DNA of 64,000 bases from contig NZ_JAPSLK010000015.1 of the NCBI RefSeq assembly GCF_031180885.1, positions 1 to 64,000 of the forward strand. The letters run 5' to 3'. Below are positions 40,404 to 49,276 of the stretch, piece after piece (positions within the stretch are counted from its first letter, which is position 1; every line of letters starts with the position of its first letter). The DNA comes from Saccharothrix sp. Its GTDB lineage: Bacteria; Actinomycetota; Actinomycetes; Mycobacteriales; Pseudonocardiaceae. The position numbers and the translations under genes are program-made. The notes beneath the pieces are model-generated. The model had not been told where the DNA came from. It did no database searches and saw only the letters and a list, made by a program, of their open reading frames with translations.

Positions 40404-41671
40404 ACCCCGTGACGACGTTCTCCGCCCCCAAGGGCGTGCCCGACTACTTCCCGCCGGTCTCCGCGACCTTCGCCGCGGTCCGCGACATCCTGCTGGACGC
40501 CGCCCGCCTGGCCGGCTACGGCTACATCGAGCTGCCCGTCTTCGAGGACACGGCGCTGTTCGCGCGCGGCGTCGGCGAGTCGACCGACGTGGTGACCAAG
40601 GAGATGTACACGTTCACCGACCGCGGCGGCCGGTCCATCACGCTGCGCCCCGAGGGCACCGCGGGCGTGATGCGGGCGGTCATCGAGCACGGCCTGGACA
40701 AGGGCCAGCTGCCGGTCAAGCTCGCCTACGCGGGCCAGTTCTTCCGGGCCGAGCAGCCGCAGGCCGGCCGGTACCGGCAGTTCCACCAGGTCGGCGTCGA
40801 GGCGATCGGCGTGGACGACCCGGCGCTGGACGCCGAGGTCATCGCCATCGCCGACGAGGCGTTCCGGCGGATGGGCCTGACCGGCTACCGGCTGGAGCTG
40901 ACCTCGCTGGGCGACGCGTCCGACCGGCCCGCCTACCGCGAACTGCTCCAGGCGTTCCTGGCGAAGCTGCCACTGGACGAGGAGACCCGCAGGCGCGCGA
41001 CCATCAACCCGCTGCGGGTGCTGGACGACAAGCGCCCCGAGGTGCGGGCGTTGGTCGAGGACGCGCCACTGATGCGCGACCACCTGTCCGACGCTTCGCG
41101 CGCGCACTACGAGCAGGTCAAGGACTACCTCAACGACCTGGGCGTGAAGTTCGTGGAGAACCCGCGGATGGTGCGCGGCCTGGACTACTACACCAAGACG
41201 TGCTTCGAGTTCGTGCACGACGGGCTGGGCGCGCAGTCCGCGATCGGCGGCGGTGGCCGCTACGACGGGCTGATGGAGCAGTTGGGCGGGCAGCCGCTGT
41301 CCGGGGTCGGTTTCGGCCTGGGTGTGGACCGGTCGCTGCTGGCGTGCCAGGTTGAAGGTGTGCAGCCGGGTGACGTGGCGCGGTGCGACGTGTACGGCGT
41401 GGCGCTGGGCGAGGCGGCGAAGTCGCGGCTGGTGGCGTTGTCGGCGGCGCTGCGCGGTGCCGGGGTGCGCTTCGACCTGGCGTACGGCGGCAAGGGCCTG
41501 AAGGGCGCCATGAAGGGCGCCGACCGGTCCGGTGCGAAGTTCGCGCTGGTGCTGGGTGAGCGGGACATCGAGGCGGGTGTCGTGCAGCTCAAGGAGCTGG
41601 CGTCCGGCGACCAGCGCGAGGTGCCGCTGGTGGACGTGGTGATCGCGGTGCGGGAGGCGTTGGGCCGGTGA
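40400..41671 (+). CDS. hisS: Histidyl-tRNA synthetase
   Basis: A 423-residue class II aminoacyl-tRNA synthetase. Motif 2 is the [21 protein letters not shown] region, quoted in part as [15 protein letters not shown]. The histidine-binding loops are [13 protein letters not shown] and [14 protein letters not shown], and motif 3 is [14 protein letters not shown]. The C-terminal anticodon-binding domain follows. The start is GTG at 40400, with a second in-frame GTG at 40409. It overlaps the metallo-hydrolase stop and the next gene's GTG by four bases each. Confidence 0.96.
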   Translation: MNPVTTFSAPKGVPDYFPPVSATFAAVRDILLDAARLAGYGYIELPVFEDTALFARGVGESTDVVTKEMYTFTDRGGRSITLRPEGTAGVMRAVIEHGLDKGQLPVKLAYAGQFFRAEQPQAGRYRQFHQVGVEAIGVDDPALDAEVIAIADEAFRRMGLTGYRLELTSLGDASDRPAYRELLQAFLAKLPLDEETRRRATINPLRVLDDKRPEVRALVEDAPLMRDHLSDASRAHYEQVKDYLNDLGVKFVENPRMVRGLDYYTKTCFEFVHDGLGAQSAIGGGGRYDGLMEQLGGQPLSGVGFGLGVDRSLLACQVEGVQPGDVARCDVYGVALGEAAKSRLVALSAALRGAGVRFDLAYGGKGLKGAMKGADRSGAKFALVLGERDIEAGVVQLKELASGDQREVPLVDVVIAVREALGR

Positions 41672-42297
41672 GCGACGACGAGCGGATCCCGCTGGACCTG
41701 TTGGACCCGGCCGCGGTGCGCAAGCGCGCCCGGACGGTGGCGATCGGCGCCCTGATGGTCGCCGCCGCGTTCGGCGGTCTGCTGGGTCTGCTCGCCGGTC
41801 GCACGGCCGGGTTGGTGACGGCGGCGGTGTTCGCGCTGCCGCTGCTGCTGTTGGCGTGGTCGGAAGCGCGTCGGCGGGTGTGGCTGTCGGGTCACGTCCT
41901 GTCCGTGCGCGCCTTCGGTACCCGTTCCGTGGACCTGCACACCGCTGACCAGCTGGATCTGCTGGTGACGGACATGCGCGGCAGCCGCACCGTGGGGTTG
42001 TTCGTGCGGGGCGGCGGCAAGGCGATCAACCTGGCGCTGGCGATTTACGCCGGCACGGGCGGCCGGGAGCAGGGCGTGCTGGCGCTGCGCAAGCTGGCCG
42101 ACGTGCTGGCGGGTCGGGGCGACGCGCCGGGATTGGTGTTCTCGGAGTTGTTGGTGGCGCAGCTGCGGGCGGAGGCCCGTGGGTTGGCCGCCGCGGACCG
42201 TCCGCTGTACCAGTTGGGCTCGCTGGCACCATCGGGCCGGCTGGCGCAGAAGCTGAACCCGGACGCGATCTCCCGCTTCGTGTCGACCCTGGACTGA
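41668..42297 (+). CDS. Conserved membrane protein downstream of hisS
   Basis: A 209-residue protein with two adjacent hydrophobic segments at about 26-62 ([19 protein letters not shown] and [16 protein letters not shown]). A soluble C-terminal region follows that starts [20 protein letters not shown], resembling a PH-like fold. It starts at a GTG overlapping the hisS stop, so it is co-expressed with hisS. I do not recognise a reaction; the layout suggests a small membrane-tethered protein. Confidence 0.78.
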   Translation: MSDDERIPLDLLDPAAVRKRARTVAIGALMVAAAFGGLLGLLAGRTAGLVTAAVFALPLLLLAWSEARRRVWLSGHVLSVRAFGTRSVDLHTADQLDLLVTDMRGSRTVGLFVRGGGKAINLALAIYAGTGGREQGVLALRKLADVLAGRGDAPGLVFSELLVAQLRAEARGLAAADRPLYQLGSLAPSGRLAQKLNPDAISRFVSTLD

Positions 42298-42306
42298 CCG
42301 AACAGC

Positions 42307-43170
42307 TCATTCGGTGGGCAGGCCCCACGTGCCCTTCGGCGGGGGTGGGGACTGGGTGGCGGTTTCGTCTGTGGTCACCGGTGTGCCGCCGATGAACCTG
42401 ACCAAGGACTCATCGTGCTCCACCCGCCCCGGGAACGGGTCGCTGGCTGTGCGGCGGACCAGGTCGGACACCGGCAGTTCCACGTGCGAGCCCAGGATGA
42501 CGAAGTTGCCGAAACGCCTGCCCCGGAACACCGCCGGCTCGGCCAGCACGCACACGTGCCGGAACACCGCCCGCACGGTCGCCGCCTGGGCCTTCGCGAA
42601 CGCCAGCTTGCCGCCGTCGCCGATGTTCGCCGCGTACACGCCCCCGCCGCGCAGCGTCCGCTCGGCCAGCTCCACGAACTCCACCGACGTCAGGTGCGCG
42701 GGCGTGCGGGCGCCGGCGAAGACGTCCGTCACGACCAGGTCGAACGTGTCGGCGGGGGCCTTGGTCAGCACCTCGCGCGCGTCGCCGTTGCGGATCTTGA
42801 TGCGCCACGCCCGGTCCAGTGGCAGCAGGCCGCGGACGAGTTCGATCAGCGCCGCGTCGACCTCCACGACCTGCTGGGTCGAGCGCGGTCGGGTCGCGGC
42901 GATGTAGCGGGGGAGGGTCAGGGCGCCGCCGCCCAGGTGCAGGGCGCGGACGGGTTCGGCGGTGGGGGCGAGCAGGTCGGCGACGTGGCCGAGCCGCCGG
43001 ATGTACTCGAATTCCAGGTGGCACGGGTCGTCCAGGTCGACGTGGGACTGCGGGGTGCCGTTGAGGCGCAGCGTCCACGCGCCGCTCACGTCGTGGTCGG
43101 GGACGAGTTCCGCGATGCCCGAGTCGACCTCCCTGGTGATCGTCTCGTCGGCCTTCCGGGTTCGTCCCAC
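42307..43170 (-). CDS. Spermidine-synthase-like methyltransferase-fold protein
   Basis: A 287-residue Rossmann protein. The cofactor-side motifs are ALHLGGGALTLPRY, VVEVDAALIEL, GDAREVL and DLVVTDVFAG, arranged as in polyamine synthases. An N-terminal beta region (residues 10-50) precedes them. The proline-rich tail ends the protein. Proteins of this group in actinobacteria are often annotated as fused or stand-alone spermidine synthases, but a polyamine product is not certain. The start is GTG. It is convergent with the preceding membrane protein gene. Confidence 0.8.
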   Translation of the reverse strand: MGRTRKADETITREVDSGIAELVPDHDVSGAWTLRLNGTPQSHVDLDDPCHLEFEYIRRLGHVADLLAPTAEPVRALHLGGGALTLPRYIAATRPRSTQQVVEVDAALIELVRGLLPLDRAWRIKIRNGDAREVLTKAPADTFDLVVTDVFAGARTPAHLTSVEFVELAERTLRGGGVYAANIGDGGKLAFAKAQAATVRAVFRHVCVLAEPAVFRGRRFGNFVILGSHVELPVSDLVRRTASDPFPGRVEHDESLVRFIGGTPVTTDETATQSPPPPKGTWGLPTE

Positions 43171-43178
43171 GCCGGTGA

Positions 43179-43586
43179 TTATCCCGGCAGCGCCTGGTTG
43201 CGCCGCCGCCGGTCGGGCAGTCGGTCGACCAGCCGGCCGAGGCGTTCGGTGGTGCCCTGCAACGGGCCGAGCGCGGCGGCCAGGACGCGGATCGACTCGT
43301 CCAGTTCGCCGGTGTTGCCCGCCAGCGCGGTGATCTTCGGGGCCAGCTCGACCAGTTGGGCGTGCACGGCCTCCATCTGGTGCAGCGCCTCGGGCAGTTC
43401 GTTGGCCAGGAAGGCGGCCAGCTGCTCCAGCCGTTCGAGCGTCCCGCGCAGCTCGGTGACCTGCGGCAACGCCTCGGCGAGCGGGGTCAGCCGTTCCAAC
43501 GCCTCGGCGATGCGCGGCAGCGCCGGCACACCGGCCACGAGTCCGCCCGCGACACGGGTGGTCATGCTCAGCACGGTCCGCAGCAT
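43179..43586 (-). CDS. Hypothetical helical protein
   Basis: About 135 residues, almost entirely amphipathic helix with leucine- and glutamate-rich heptads (IAEALERLTPLAEALPQVTE, LERLEQLAAFLANELPEALH). The N-terminal segment VLSMTTRVAGGLVAGVPALP could sit at a membrane. Coiled-coil or phasin-like behaviour is likely, but no family is recognised. The ATG is at 43586, with a second at 43565. Its start is only 18 bp from the divergent DUF1304 gene. Confidence 0.65.
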   Translation of the reverse strand: MLRTVLSMTTRVAGGLVAGVPALPRIAEALERLTPLAEALPQVTELRGTLERLEQLAAFLANELPEALHQMEAVHAQLVELAPKITALAGNTGELDESIRVLAAALGPLQGTTERLGRLVDRLPDRRRRNQALPG

Positions 43587-43604
43587 GTCGGTACGGTACC
43601 CGCC

Positions 43605-43967
43605 GTGCAGATCGTCGCGAACGTGCTCACCGCGCTGGTCGCGGCCATCCACGTCTACATCCTGGTGCTGGAGATGTTCCTGTGGACCACCCCCCGGGCG
43701 CGGGCCGCGTTCGGGACGACGGCCGAGTTCGCCGCCGAGACGAAGGTGCTCGCCGCCAACCAGGGGCTCTACAACGGGTTCCTCGCCGCCGGGTTGATCT
43801 TCGGCCTGGTTCGGGGCGGTGAGATCGGGTACGCGTTCGTCGTGTTCTTCCTGCTGTGCGTGTTCGTGGCCGGGCTGTACGGGGCGGCGACGGCGAGTCG
43901 GCGCATCCTGCTCGTGCAGTCGGTGCCGGCGGCGATCGCCCTGCTGTTCGCGTTCCTCGCCGGCTGA
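43605..43967 (+). CDS. DUF1304 membrane protein
   Basis: A 120-residue protein with four hydrophobic helices. The N-terminal IVANVLTALVAAIHVYILVL and the loop EMFLWTTPRARAAFG match the DUF1304 family, as does KVLAANQGLYNGFLAAGL. The function is unknown. The GTG at 43605 lacks a ribosome site and is just 18 bp from the opposite gene's ATG, so at least one of the two messages is probably leaderless. Confidence 0.8.
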   Translation: MQIVANVLTALVAAIHVYILVLEMFLWTTPRARAAFGTTAEFAAETKVLAANQGLYNGFLAAGLIFGLVRGGEIGYAFVVFFLLCVFVAGLYGAATASRRILLVQSVPAAIALLFAFLAG

Positions 43968-44048
43968 GCCTGTTCCAACCACTCGATCGTGTGACAAACG
44001 GTGGGGTGAAGGCGTCCTAGCATCGGTCCCGACCCCGGGAGCGAAGCC

Positions 44049-45176
44049 ATGGAACCAGCCTTACGCCGCCTGCTCGTCACCGCGTCCCTGCTCGCCACGT
44101 CCCTGGTGCCGCTGTCCGCGACGGCGGCGGGTCCGATCACCGAGTACGGCCCGGTGCCGTCGTCCCTCCCGATCGGCGGTGTGTGCGAGGTCGAGTTCGA
44201 CCACCACGGCAAGCTGTGGGTGGAGCAGTACCTGAGCAGCCAGGTCGCCCGCTTCGACCCGGCCACCGGGCGGTTCGAGAACTTCTCCACCCCGATGCCG
44301 CTGTCCGTGCCCGGCGGCATGGACCTCGACCTGGCGGGCGACCTGTGGATGCCGCAGGTCACCGGCAACAGCCTGCTCCGCGTGGACACCGACGACGGCA
44401 GCATGACCGAATTCCCGTTGCCGTGGGCGAACGCGTTCAGCACCGAAGCGCTGGGCATCCCCCTGCACAGCGGCCTCGGGCTGGCCAACGACCTCGCGCG
44501 GGGCGCGGACGGTGCCCTGTGGTTCACGCTGGGCGGGCTGGACTCGATCGGCCGCTACGACCCGGTGACCGGGGCGTGGGCCAAGTTCCGGGTGCCGGGG
44601 GAGATCCTGGGCCAGGTGGGTGCGCTGTTCGGGATCATCAAGCCGGGTCCGGGGCGGACGGTGGTGTTCGACCTGCCGCAGTTGAACAAGGTGGCCACGC
44701 TGGACGTGGACACGCACGTCTTCACCCAGTACACGATGCCGACGCCGAACTCCTTCCCGGTGGGCGTGCGCACGGCGGCCGACGGCACGATCTGGGTGGG
44801 CGAGTCGCTGGGCATGAAGATCGCGCGGATCAACCCGGTGACCGGCGTGATCACCGAGTACCCGCTGCTGGGCGTGAACGGCCTGCTGACGAGTGTCCTG
44901 GGTGGCCTGGCGGTGGGCAGCGTCGGCAACCCGTTGCCGATGGCCGGGCCGATCGCGGAGGCCGGTGACGGCAACATCTACTTCTCGGTCAGCTTCCCGG
45001 CGGTGTTCGGCCTGGGCAATCAGGTGGCGCGCTTCAACCCGGTCACGCACGAGGTGCGGATGTGGAGCACGCCGTCCTCGGCTTCCTACCCGTGCGACAT
45101 CAACGTGCACGAGCCGGGCGCGGTGTGGTTCGGGCTGTTGACCGCGAACAAGATCGGGCGGCTGGACATCGGGTGA
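44049..45176 (+). CDS. Secreted Vgb-like beta-propeller protein
   Basis: A 375-residue exported protein. A signal peptide (about 1-27, ending SATAAG) precedes repeated propeller strands such as KLWVEQYLSSQVARFDPATG, GDLWMPQVTGNSLLRVD, GALWFTLGGLDSIGRYDPVT and GTIWVGESLGMKIARINPVT. This repeat type is shared with virginiamycin B lyase and SMP-30-like lactonases. The enzyme-specific residues cannot be assigned, so the activity is open. An antibiotic-lyase role is not supported by neighbours. Confidence 0.82.
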   Translation: MEPALRRLLVTASLLATSLVPLSATAAGPITEYGPVPSSLPIGGVCEVEFDHHGKLWVEQYLSSQVARFDPATGRFENFSTPMPLSVPGGMDLDLAGDLWMPQVTGNSLLRVDTDDGSMTEFPLPWANAFSTEALGIPLHSGLGLANDLARGADGALWFTLGGLDSIGRYDPVTGAWAKFRVPGEILGQVGALFGIIKPGPGRTVVFDLPQLNKVATLDVDTHVFTQYTMPTPNSFPVGVRTAADGTIWVGESLGMKIARINPVTGVITEYPLLGVNGLLTSVLGGLAVGSVGNPLPMAGPIAEAGDGNIYFSVSFPAVFGLGNQVARFNPVTHEVRMWSTPSSASYPCDINVHEPGAVWFGLLTANKIGRLDIG

Positions 45177-45179
45177 GCC

Positions 45180-46517
45180 TCAGACGCGGCGCCATGGCCC
45201 CTTGGCGGGGTCGTACCCGGTCCGCAGATCGCCCGTGACCCGCTCGAACCGCGAGGGCGGCTCTTCCTCTTCCTCTTCCTCTTCGGGCTCCTCTTCAGGC
45301 TCCTCTTCGACGGGTACGTCTTCGCGTCCGGCGACGAACGCGGCGAGGGCGGTGGTGATCGGGACCGCCGCCACCAGGCCGATGCTGCCGACCAGGGTCC
45401 GCACGACCTCTTGGGCGACCTGCTGGGCGGTGAGGATCTCGCCGAGGTTCCGGCCGGAGAGGGAGAAGGCGAGCAGGAGGGGGAGTGCGGCGCCAGCGTA
45501 GGCCATGACCAGCGTGTTCACCACGGACGAGAGGTGGTCGCGGCCGATCCGCGAGCCTGCCGCGTACAGGTCGCGGAACCCGAGCGAGGGGTTGGCGCGG
45601 CGCAGTTCCCAGACGGCGCTGGTCTGGGTTACGGTCACGTCGTCCAGCACGCCCAGCGCGCCGATGATGGTGCCCGCGAGCAGCAGGCCGCGCGTGTCGA
45701 TGGCGTGGCCGAGGAGGGACACCAGGTTGGCGGTGTCCTGGTCGAGGCCGGTGAGCTTGCCGAAGGCGGTGAACGCGACGCCGAGCAGGCCGATCAGGGC
45801 GAGGCTGACGAGCGTGCCGAGGACGGCGGTGGACGTGCGCGCCGAGACGCCGTGGGTGAGGTAGAGGACGATGAACATGATCAGCCCGGCCCCGACGACC
45901 GCGACCGTCACCGGGTTCTCGCCGGCCAGCAGCGCGGGCAGCACGAACAGCACGAGCACCACGAAGCTCAACGCCAACGCACCCAACGCGGCCAACCCTT
46001 GCCACCGCCCGAGCAGCAGGACGGCCGCCGCGAACAGGACCGCCAGCAGCACCATCGGCGTGCCCCGCTGGAAGTCCGCGAGCTGGTAGGACGTGTTGGC
46101 GGTCGGGTCACCACCGCCGAACGCCAGCACCACCTCGTCGCCGACCTCGAACGTGGGCGAGGACGGCTGCTCCGGAACGGGGATTCGGACCTCCCGCCCG
46201 GCGGCGGCCCCGTCGGACATCTTGACGGCGACCAACACGCACCCGCTCGCGCCGGGCTGGTCCCCCTCCGGCCCACAGCCACCCTTGGTGACCGCCGTGA
46301 CTTCGCCACGGACCGGCGTCTGCGTGATGCCGACCTCGGGGCCCGTGGGTTGCTCGCGGCCGAACGGGTAGAGCAGCAGCGCTCCGACGACGGTGGCCAG
46401 CACCAACGGGACCAGGAGGACCAGCAGCAGTCTGCGGACGGGCGCGGAGGCGGGTTCGACGTGACGGCCGTGCCCGTGGCCGTGAGCTGCGAGGAGATCC
46501 TTGACGTGCACCCGCAC
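45180..46517 (-). CDS. YibE/F family membrane protein
   Basis: About 445 residues. A first helix (LLLVLLVPLVLATVVGALLL) is followed by an extracellular domain with a two-cysteine loop (GGCGPEGDQPGASGC). A run of helices then shows the family sequence LLAGTIIGALGVLDDVTVTQ. The C-terminal tail is an extreme run of glutamates (about 14 Glu within 20 residues). A His/Gly cluster HGHGHGRH sits near the N-terminus and might bind metal. The GTG start is my choice among several in-frame codons. The function is unknown; transport has been proposed for the family. Confidence 0.82.
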   Translation of the reverse strand: MRVHVKDLLAAHGHGHGRHVEPASAPVRRLLLVLLVPLVLATVVGALLLYPFGREQPTGPEVGITQTPVRGEVTAVTKGGCGPEGDQPGASGCVLVAVKMSDGAAAGREVRIPVPEQPSSPTFEVGDEVVLAFGGGDPTANTSYQLADFQRGTPMVLLAVLFAAAVLLLGRWQGLAALGALALSFVVLVLFVLPALLAGENPVTVAVVGAGLIMFIVLYLTHGVSARTSTAVLGTLVSLALIGLLGVAFTAFGKLTGLDQDTANLVSLLGHAIDTRGLLLAGTIIGALGVLDDVTVTQTSAVWELRRANPSLGFRDLYAAGSRIGRDHLSSVVNTLVMAYAGAALPLLLAFSLSGRNLGEILTAQQVAQEVVRTLVGSIGLVAAVPITTALAAFVAGREDVPVEEEPEEEPEEEEEEEEPPSRFERVTGDLRTGYDPAKGPWRRV

Positions 46518-46750
46518 ATACTGCCCGACGCGAGGTGCCGGTACCGCCCGAGATGATCGAACCCCCCGCCACCGGCTACCCATCCGCCACCGTCAACGCT
46601 GCTTTGGCACGCCGCGCCACCGCCGCTGCCGGCCGCCGCCGCTGCCGCCGCGCCGCTGGTGCTACCTCGCCGTTGCTGCGCCGCGACCGCAGCCGTGCCG
46701 CCGCGAGGCCGCCAGGCCGCTGTCGTGATCGCGTGATCGCCGAGCACAAC

Positions 46751-46765
46751 GTCCGAATAACGGAC
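46751..46765. promoter_or_regulatory. Candidate operator before the nitroreductase gene
   Basis: The inverted repeat gtccg-aataa-cggac lies 65 bp upstream of the nitroreductase start, in the roughly 310-bp gap between it and the divergent YibE/F gene. The rest of the gap holds GCTGCCGCC-rich DNA (46600-46665) like the repeats at the window start and a gtgatcgcgtgatcgc word. No gene is seen there. Confidence 0.5.
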
Positions 46766-46829
46766 ACTTCGCACCGAATTTCGGGCCAACCCCTTCAACC
46801 CGCCCGACCCCGGTGCCACAGTCGAGCGC

Positions 46830-47519
46830 GTGACGAACTGGACCCCGATCCACGGTCGACCGTTCGAACCCGTCCCCTACCGCCCCGCCCGGATGCCGGT
46901 CGAGCAGTCCCTCAAAACCGCCGCCGACCTGCGCCGCCGGATGGACGAGCGCCGCACCGTGCGCATGTTCTCCACCGACCCCGTCCCGACCCAGGTGGTC
47001 CTCGACGCGATCGCGGTCGCCTCCACCGCCCCCAGCGGCGCGCACCAGCAGCCCTGGACGTTCGTGCGGGTGGTGGACCTCGATGTGCGCAAGGCGATCC
47101 GCGAGGCCGCCGAGAACGAGGAGCGCATCTCCTACGCCGGACGCTTGGGCGAAGAATGGCTGGACGCCCTGCGCCCCCTGGGCACCGACGACGTCAAGCC
47201 GCACCTCACCGACGCCCCCGAACTGATCGTCGTCTTCCAACAGCGCTACTACCTCGACGAGACCGGCGAGCGCCGCAAGCACTACTACGTCGACGAGTCG
47301 GTGGGCATCGCGGTCGGCATGCTGCTGACCGCGCTGCACCTGGCCGGCCTGGCCGCGCTCACGCACACGCCCTCGCCCATGAAGTTCCTCGGCGAAGTAC
47401 TCAACCGGCCCCGCAACGAGAGGGCGTTCGCGGTGATCCCGGTCGGCTACCCGGCGGACGACTGCGTGGTGCCGAACCTGGTCCGCAAGTCGCTGGACCA
47501 GGTCCTGGTCACCATCTGA
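46830..47519 (+). CDS. Nitroreductase-family flavoprotein
   Basis: A 229-residue FMN-dependent oxidoreductase. The FMN phosphate-binding start is ERRTVRMFSTDPV (40-52). TAPSGAHQQPWTFVRV and the long central helix with DESVGIAVGMLLTALHLAGL follow, then FLGEVLNRPRNERAFAVIPV. The arrangement resembles the iodotyrosine-deiodinase/BluB-like branch. The start is GTG at 46830. The substrate is unknown. It is convergent with the nadR-like gene, five bases apart. Confidence 0.86.
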   Translation: MTNWTPIHGRPFEPVPYRPARMPVEQSLKTAADLRRRMDERRTVRMFSTDPVPTQVVLDAIAVASTAPSGAHQQPWTFVRVVDLDVRKAIREAAENEERISYAGRLGEEWLDALRPLGTDDVKPHLTDAPELIVVFQQRYYLDETGERRKHYYVDESVGIAVGMLLTALHLAGLAALTHTPSPMKFLGEVLNRPRNERAFAVIPVGYPADDCVVPNLVRKSLDQVLVTI

Positions 47520-47524
47520 GCCGT

Positions 47525-48595
47525 TTAGCCCAACGGGTCGGCAAAGGGGAAGTGGTCCGCCAGAACGGGAGCGCATGCCGCCAGCGCCTGGCGCAACCGC
47601 GCCTCCGGCGACCCGGTCACCTTCACCCACGGCACGCCCCGCGCCGCCAACCCCTCCTCGAACAGCCCGGTCATCCACGTCCGGAGGTGCTCGCCGTCCC
47701 GCCACCCGTCCTGCTCGAACGGCACCCCCTCGTGGTCGGTCAGGACGTAAAAAGCAGGACGGCGGGCTTCCACCACAACCGGGTGCCCGAGATACCGGTG
47801 ACCCCACACCGAAGCGGCCCAAGAGTCGTTGTCGCACACCAATACCGGGCGCGACACGGCCGCAGCGTCAGCCATCTCCTGCTGCCGCCGCGCCACGTCG
47901 ACGAAGTCGCCGACTGTCCACACAAGACTCCCCAAAGAAGCTGAACCAGAAAAGGCCCGCGCGGCGGCCAACTTGTGCTCGGTGTGCTCGCGTCCGTACT
48001 CGGGAATCCACCCCGCGTCCAACGCCGAGGCCAACGCCCGGGACAACGTCGTGGTGCCGGTGCCCTCCGCCCCCACCACCACGACCCGCGCGCACAACCC
48101 CGCCCGCACCGCCGGAGCCAGCATGTCCCAGTTCTCCGCGACCGACGCCCGCACGGCCGTCCCGGACACCGGGAACGCCACCCGGCCCGGGTCGACGGCC
48201 ACGTGCCGCGCCCCCAACCGCTTGGCCATCTCCTCGCCGTACGCCTCGCTGGAGAACACCGCGTCCACGACCGCCGACGCCGGCGACCCGTCCATGATCG
48301 CCCGCCGCGCCAGCACCGCCCGCGCCACACCCATGTGCAGCTCCCACACCGCATCGCTCTCGAAGTCGATCGGGTGGTCGTCGAGATCACCCAGGACCAC
48401 GACGCCCGGCGAGTCGGTGTGCTCGGCCCGCAACCACGCCACCCGCGACTCCACCGGGATCGACTCGACGCTCGACGCCAGCACCGCCACCGTGACCCGG
48501 TCACTGCGCGCGGCGGCGGTCCGGATCAGGTGGTGGTGGCCGCGGTGCGGTGGGTAGAACTTGCCCAGGACCAGGGCGTGGTCGAACTCGCTCAT
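47525..48595 (-). CDS. nadR: NadR-like NMN adenylyltransferase / nicotinamide riboside kinase
   Basis: A 356-residue bifunctional enzyme of NAD salvage. The adenylyltransferase half has KFYPPHRGHHHLI with HRGH at 17-20 and VSGTAVR (143-149). The kinase half begins at the P-loop GAEGTGTTT (175-183). It lacks the N-terminal DNA-binding domain of enterobacterial NadR, so it is not a repressor. The ATG overlaps the pnuC stop. Together the two genes take up nicotinamide riboside and convert it to NMN and NAD. Confidence 0.92.
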   Translation of the reverse strand: MSEFDHALVLGKFYPPHRGHHHLIRTAAARSDRVTVAVLASSVESIPVESRVAWLRAEHTDSPGVVVLGDLDDHPIDFESDAVWELHMGVARAVLARRAIMDGSPASAVVDAVFSSEAYGEEMAKRLGARHVAVDPGRVAFPVSGTAVRASVAENWDMLAPAVRAGLCARVVVVGAEGTGTTTLSRALASALDAGWIPEYGREHTEHKLAAARAFSGSASLGSLVWTVGDFVDVARRQQEMADAAAVSRPVLVCDNDSWAASVWGHRYLGHPVVVEARRPAFYVLTDHEGVPFEQDGWRDGEHLRTWMTGLFEEGLAARGVPWVKVTGSPEARLRQALAACAPVLADHFPFADPLG

Positions 48596-49230
48596 GCCGG
48601 CACCGCGTCCGCGCGCAGCGCCCGCGACCAGTTGCGCAACCCCAGCACGCACAGCGCCATGAACCCCACGTACAGGATCGCCGTGAGCCACAGGTCCTTG
48701 TAGGCGTACAACGGAACGTAGATCACGTCGGCGGCGATCCACAGCCACCAGCACTCGACCTTCTTGCGGGTCTGGCCCCAGGTGGCGAGCAGGGACAGCA
48801 CCGTCGTGACCGAGTCCGCCCACGGCACGGTCGAGGTGGTGAACGTCACGAGCACCCAGGCGATCAGCAGCGTCCCCGCCACACCGGCGGCCAGCAGCGA
48901 CCACCACTGGCCGGCGGTGGTGCGGCTGACCGGCAGCGGTGTGTGCTCGGTGCCGCCGCGCAGCCACGCCCACCACCCGTACAGGGCAAGTGCGATGTAG
49001 ACGACCTGCAACCCCGAGTCCGCGTACAGGCCGCCGGTCGCGAACAGCACGAGGAAGGCGAGGTTGTTGAGGATGCCGATGGGCCAGTTGAGCGGGTTCT
49101 GCCGGGCGACGAGCCACACGCACAGCGCGCCCGTGACGAAACCCGCCACCTCCCCCCAGCTCGTGGAAACCCCGCCGACGGTGACCGCCGGGGTGTTGAA
49201 GGGCACGAGGATGACGTCCAGTAGCGACAC
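48592..49230 (-). CDS. pnuC: Nicotinamide riboside transporter PnuC
   Basis: A 212-residue membrane protein with about seven hydrophobic segments. Family marks are WPIGILNNLAFLVLF, VVYIALALYGWWAWLRGG and WWLWIAADVIYVPLYAYKDL, including the WxxW ligand motifs. The start is GTG at 49230, with GGAG five bases before it. The stop overlaps the nadR ATG. It is facilitated uptake coupled to phosphorylation by the NadR-like kinase. A perfect SOS box lies 22 bp upstream. Confidence 0.92.
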   Translation of the reverse strand: MSLLDVILVPFNTPAVTVGGVSTSWGEVAGFVTGALCVWLVARQNPLNWPIGILNNLAFLVLFATGGLYADSGLQVVYIALALYGWWAWLRGGTEHTPLPVSRTTAGQWWSLLAAGVAGTLLIAWVLVTFTTSTVPWADSVTTVLSLLATWGQTRKKVECWWLWIAADVIYVPLYAYKDLWLTAILYVGFMALCVLGLRNWSRALRADAVPA

Positions 49231-49251
49231 CAGTACTCCGTTTGACGCTCG

Positions 49252-49269
49252 TTCGAACACGTGTTCGAA
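49252..49269. promoter_or_regulatory. Perfect SOS (LexA) box in the pnuC / radical SAM gap
   Basis: ttcgaacacgtgttcgaa is an 18-bp perfect palindrome containing CGAAC-ACGT-GTTCG. It sits 7 bp before the radical SAM ATG and 21 bp before the pnuC GTG. LexA bound here would overlap the promoter or start of both divergent genes. Confidence 0.88.
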
Positions 49270-49276
49270 TGTGGGT

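Noticed and set aside
36280..41671. Defence island around the caspase-like gene
   Set aside because: The neighbours (rel, cyclophilin, metallo-hydrolase, hisS) are the normal housekeeping order, with no effector, transposase or toxin nearby.
44049..45176. Virginiamycin B lyase (antibiotic resistance)
   Set aside because: Only the propeller repeat pattern matches, the protein carries a signal peptide, and no streptogramin context is present.
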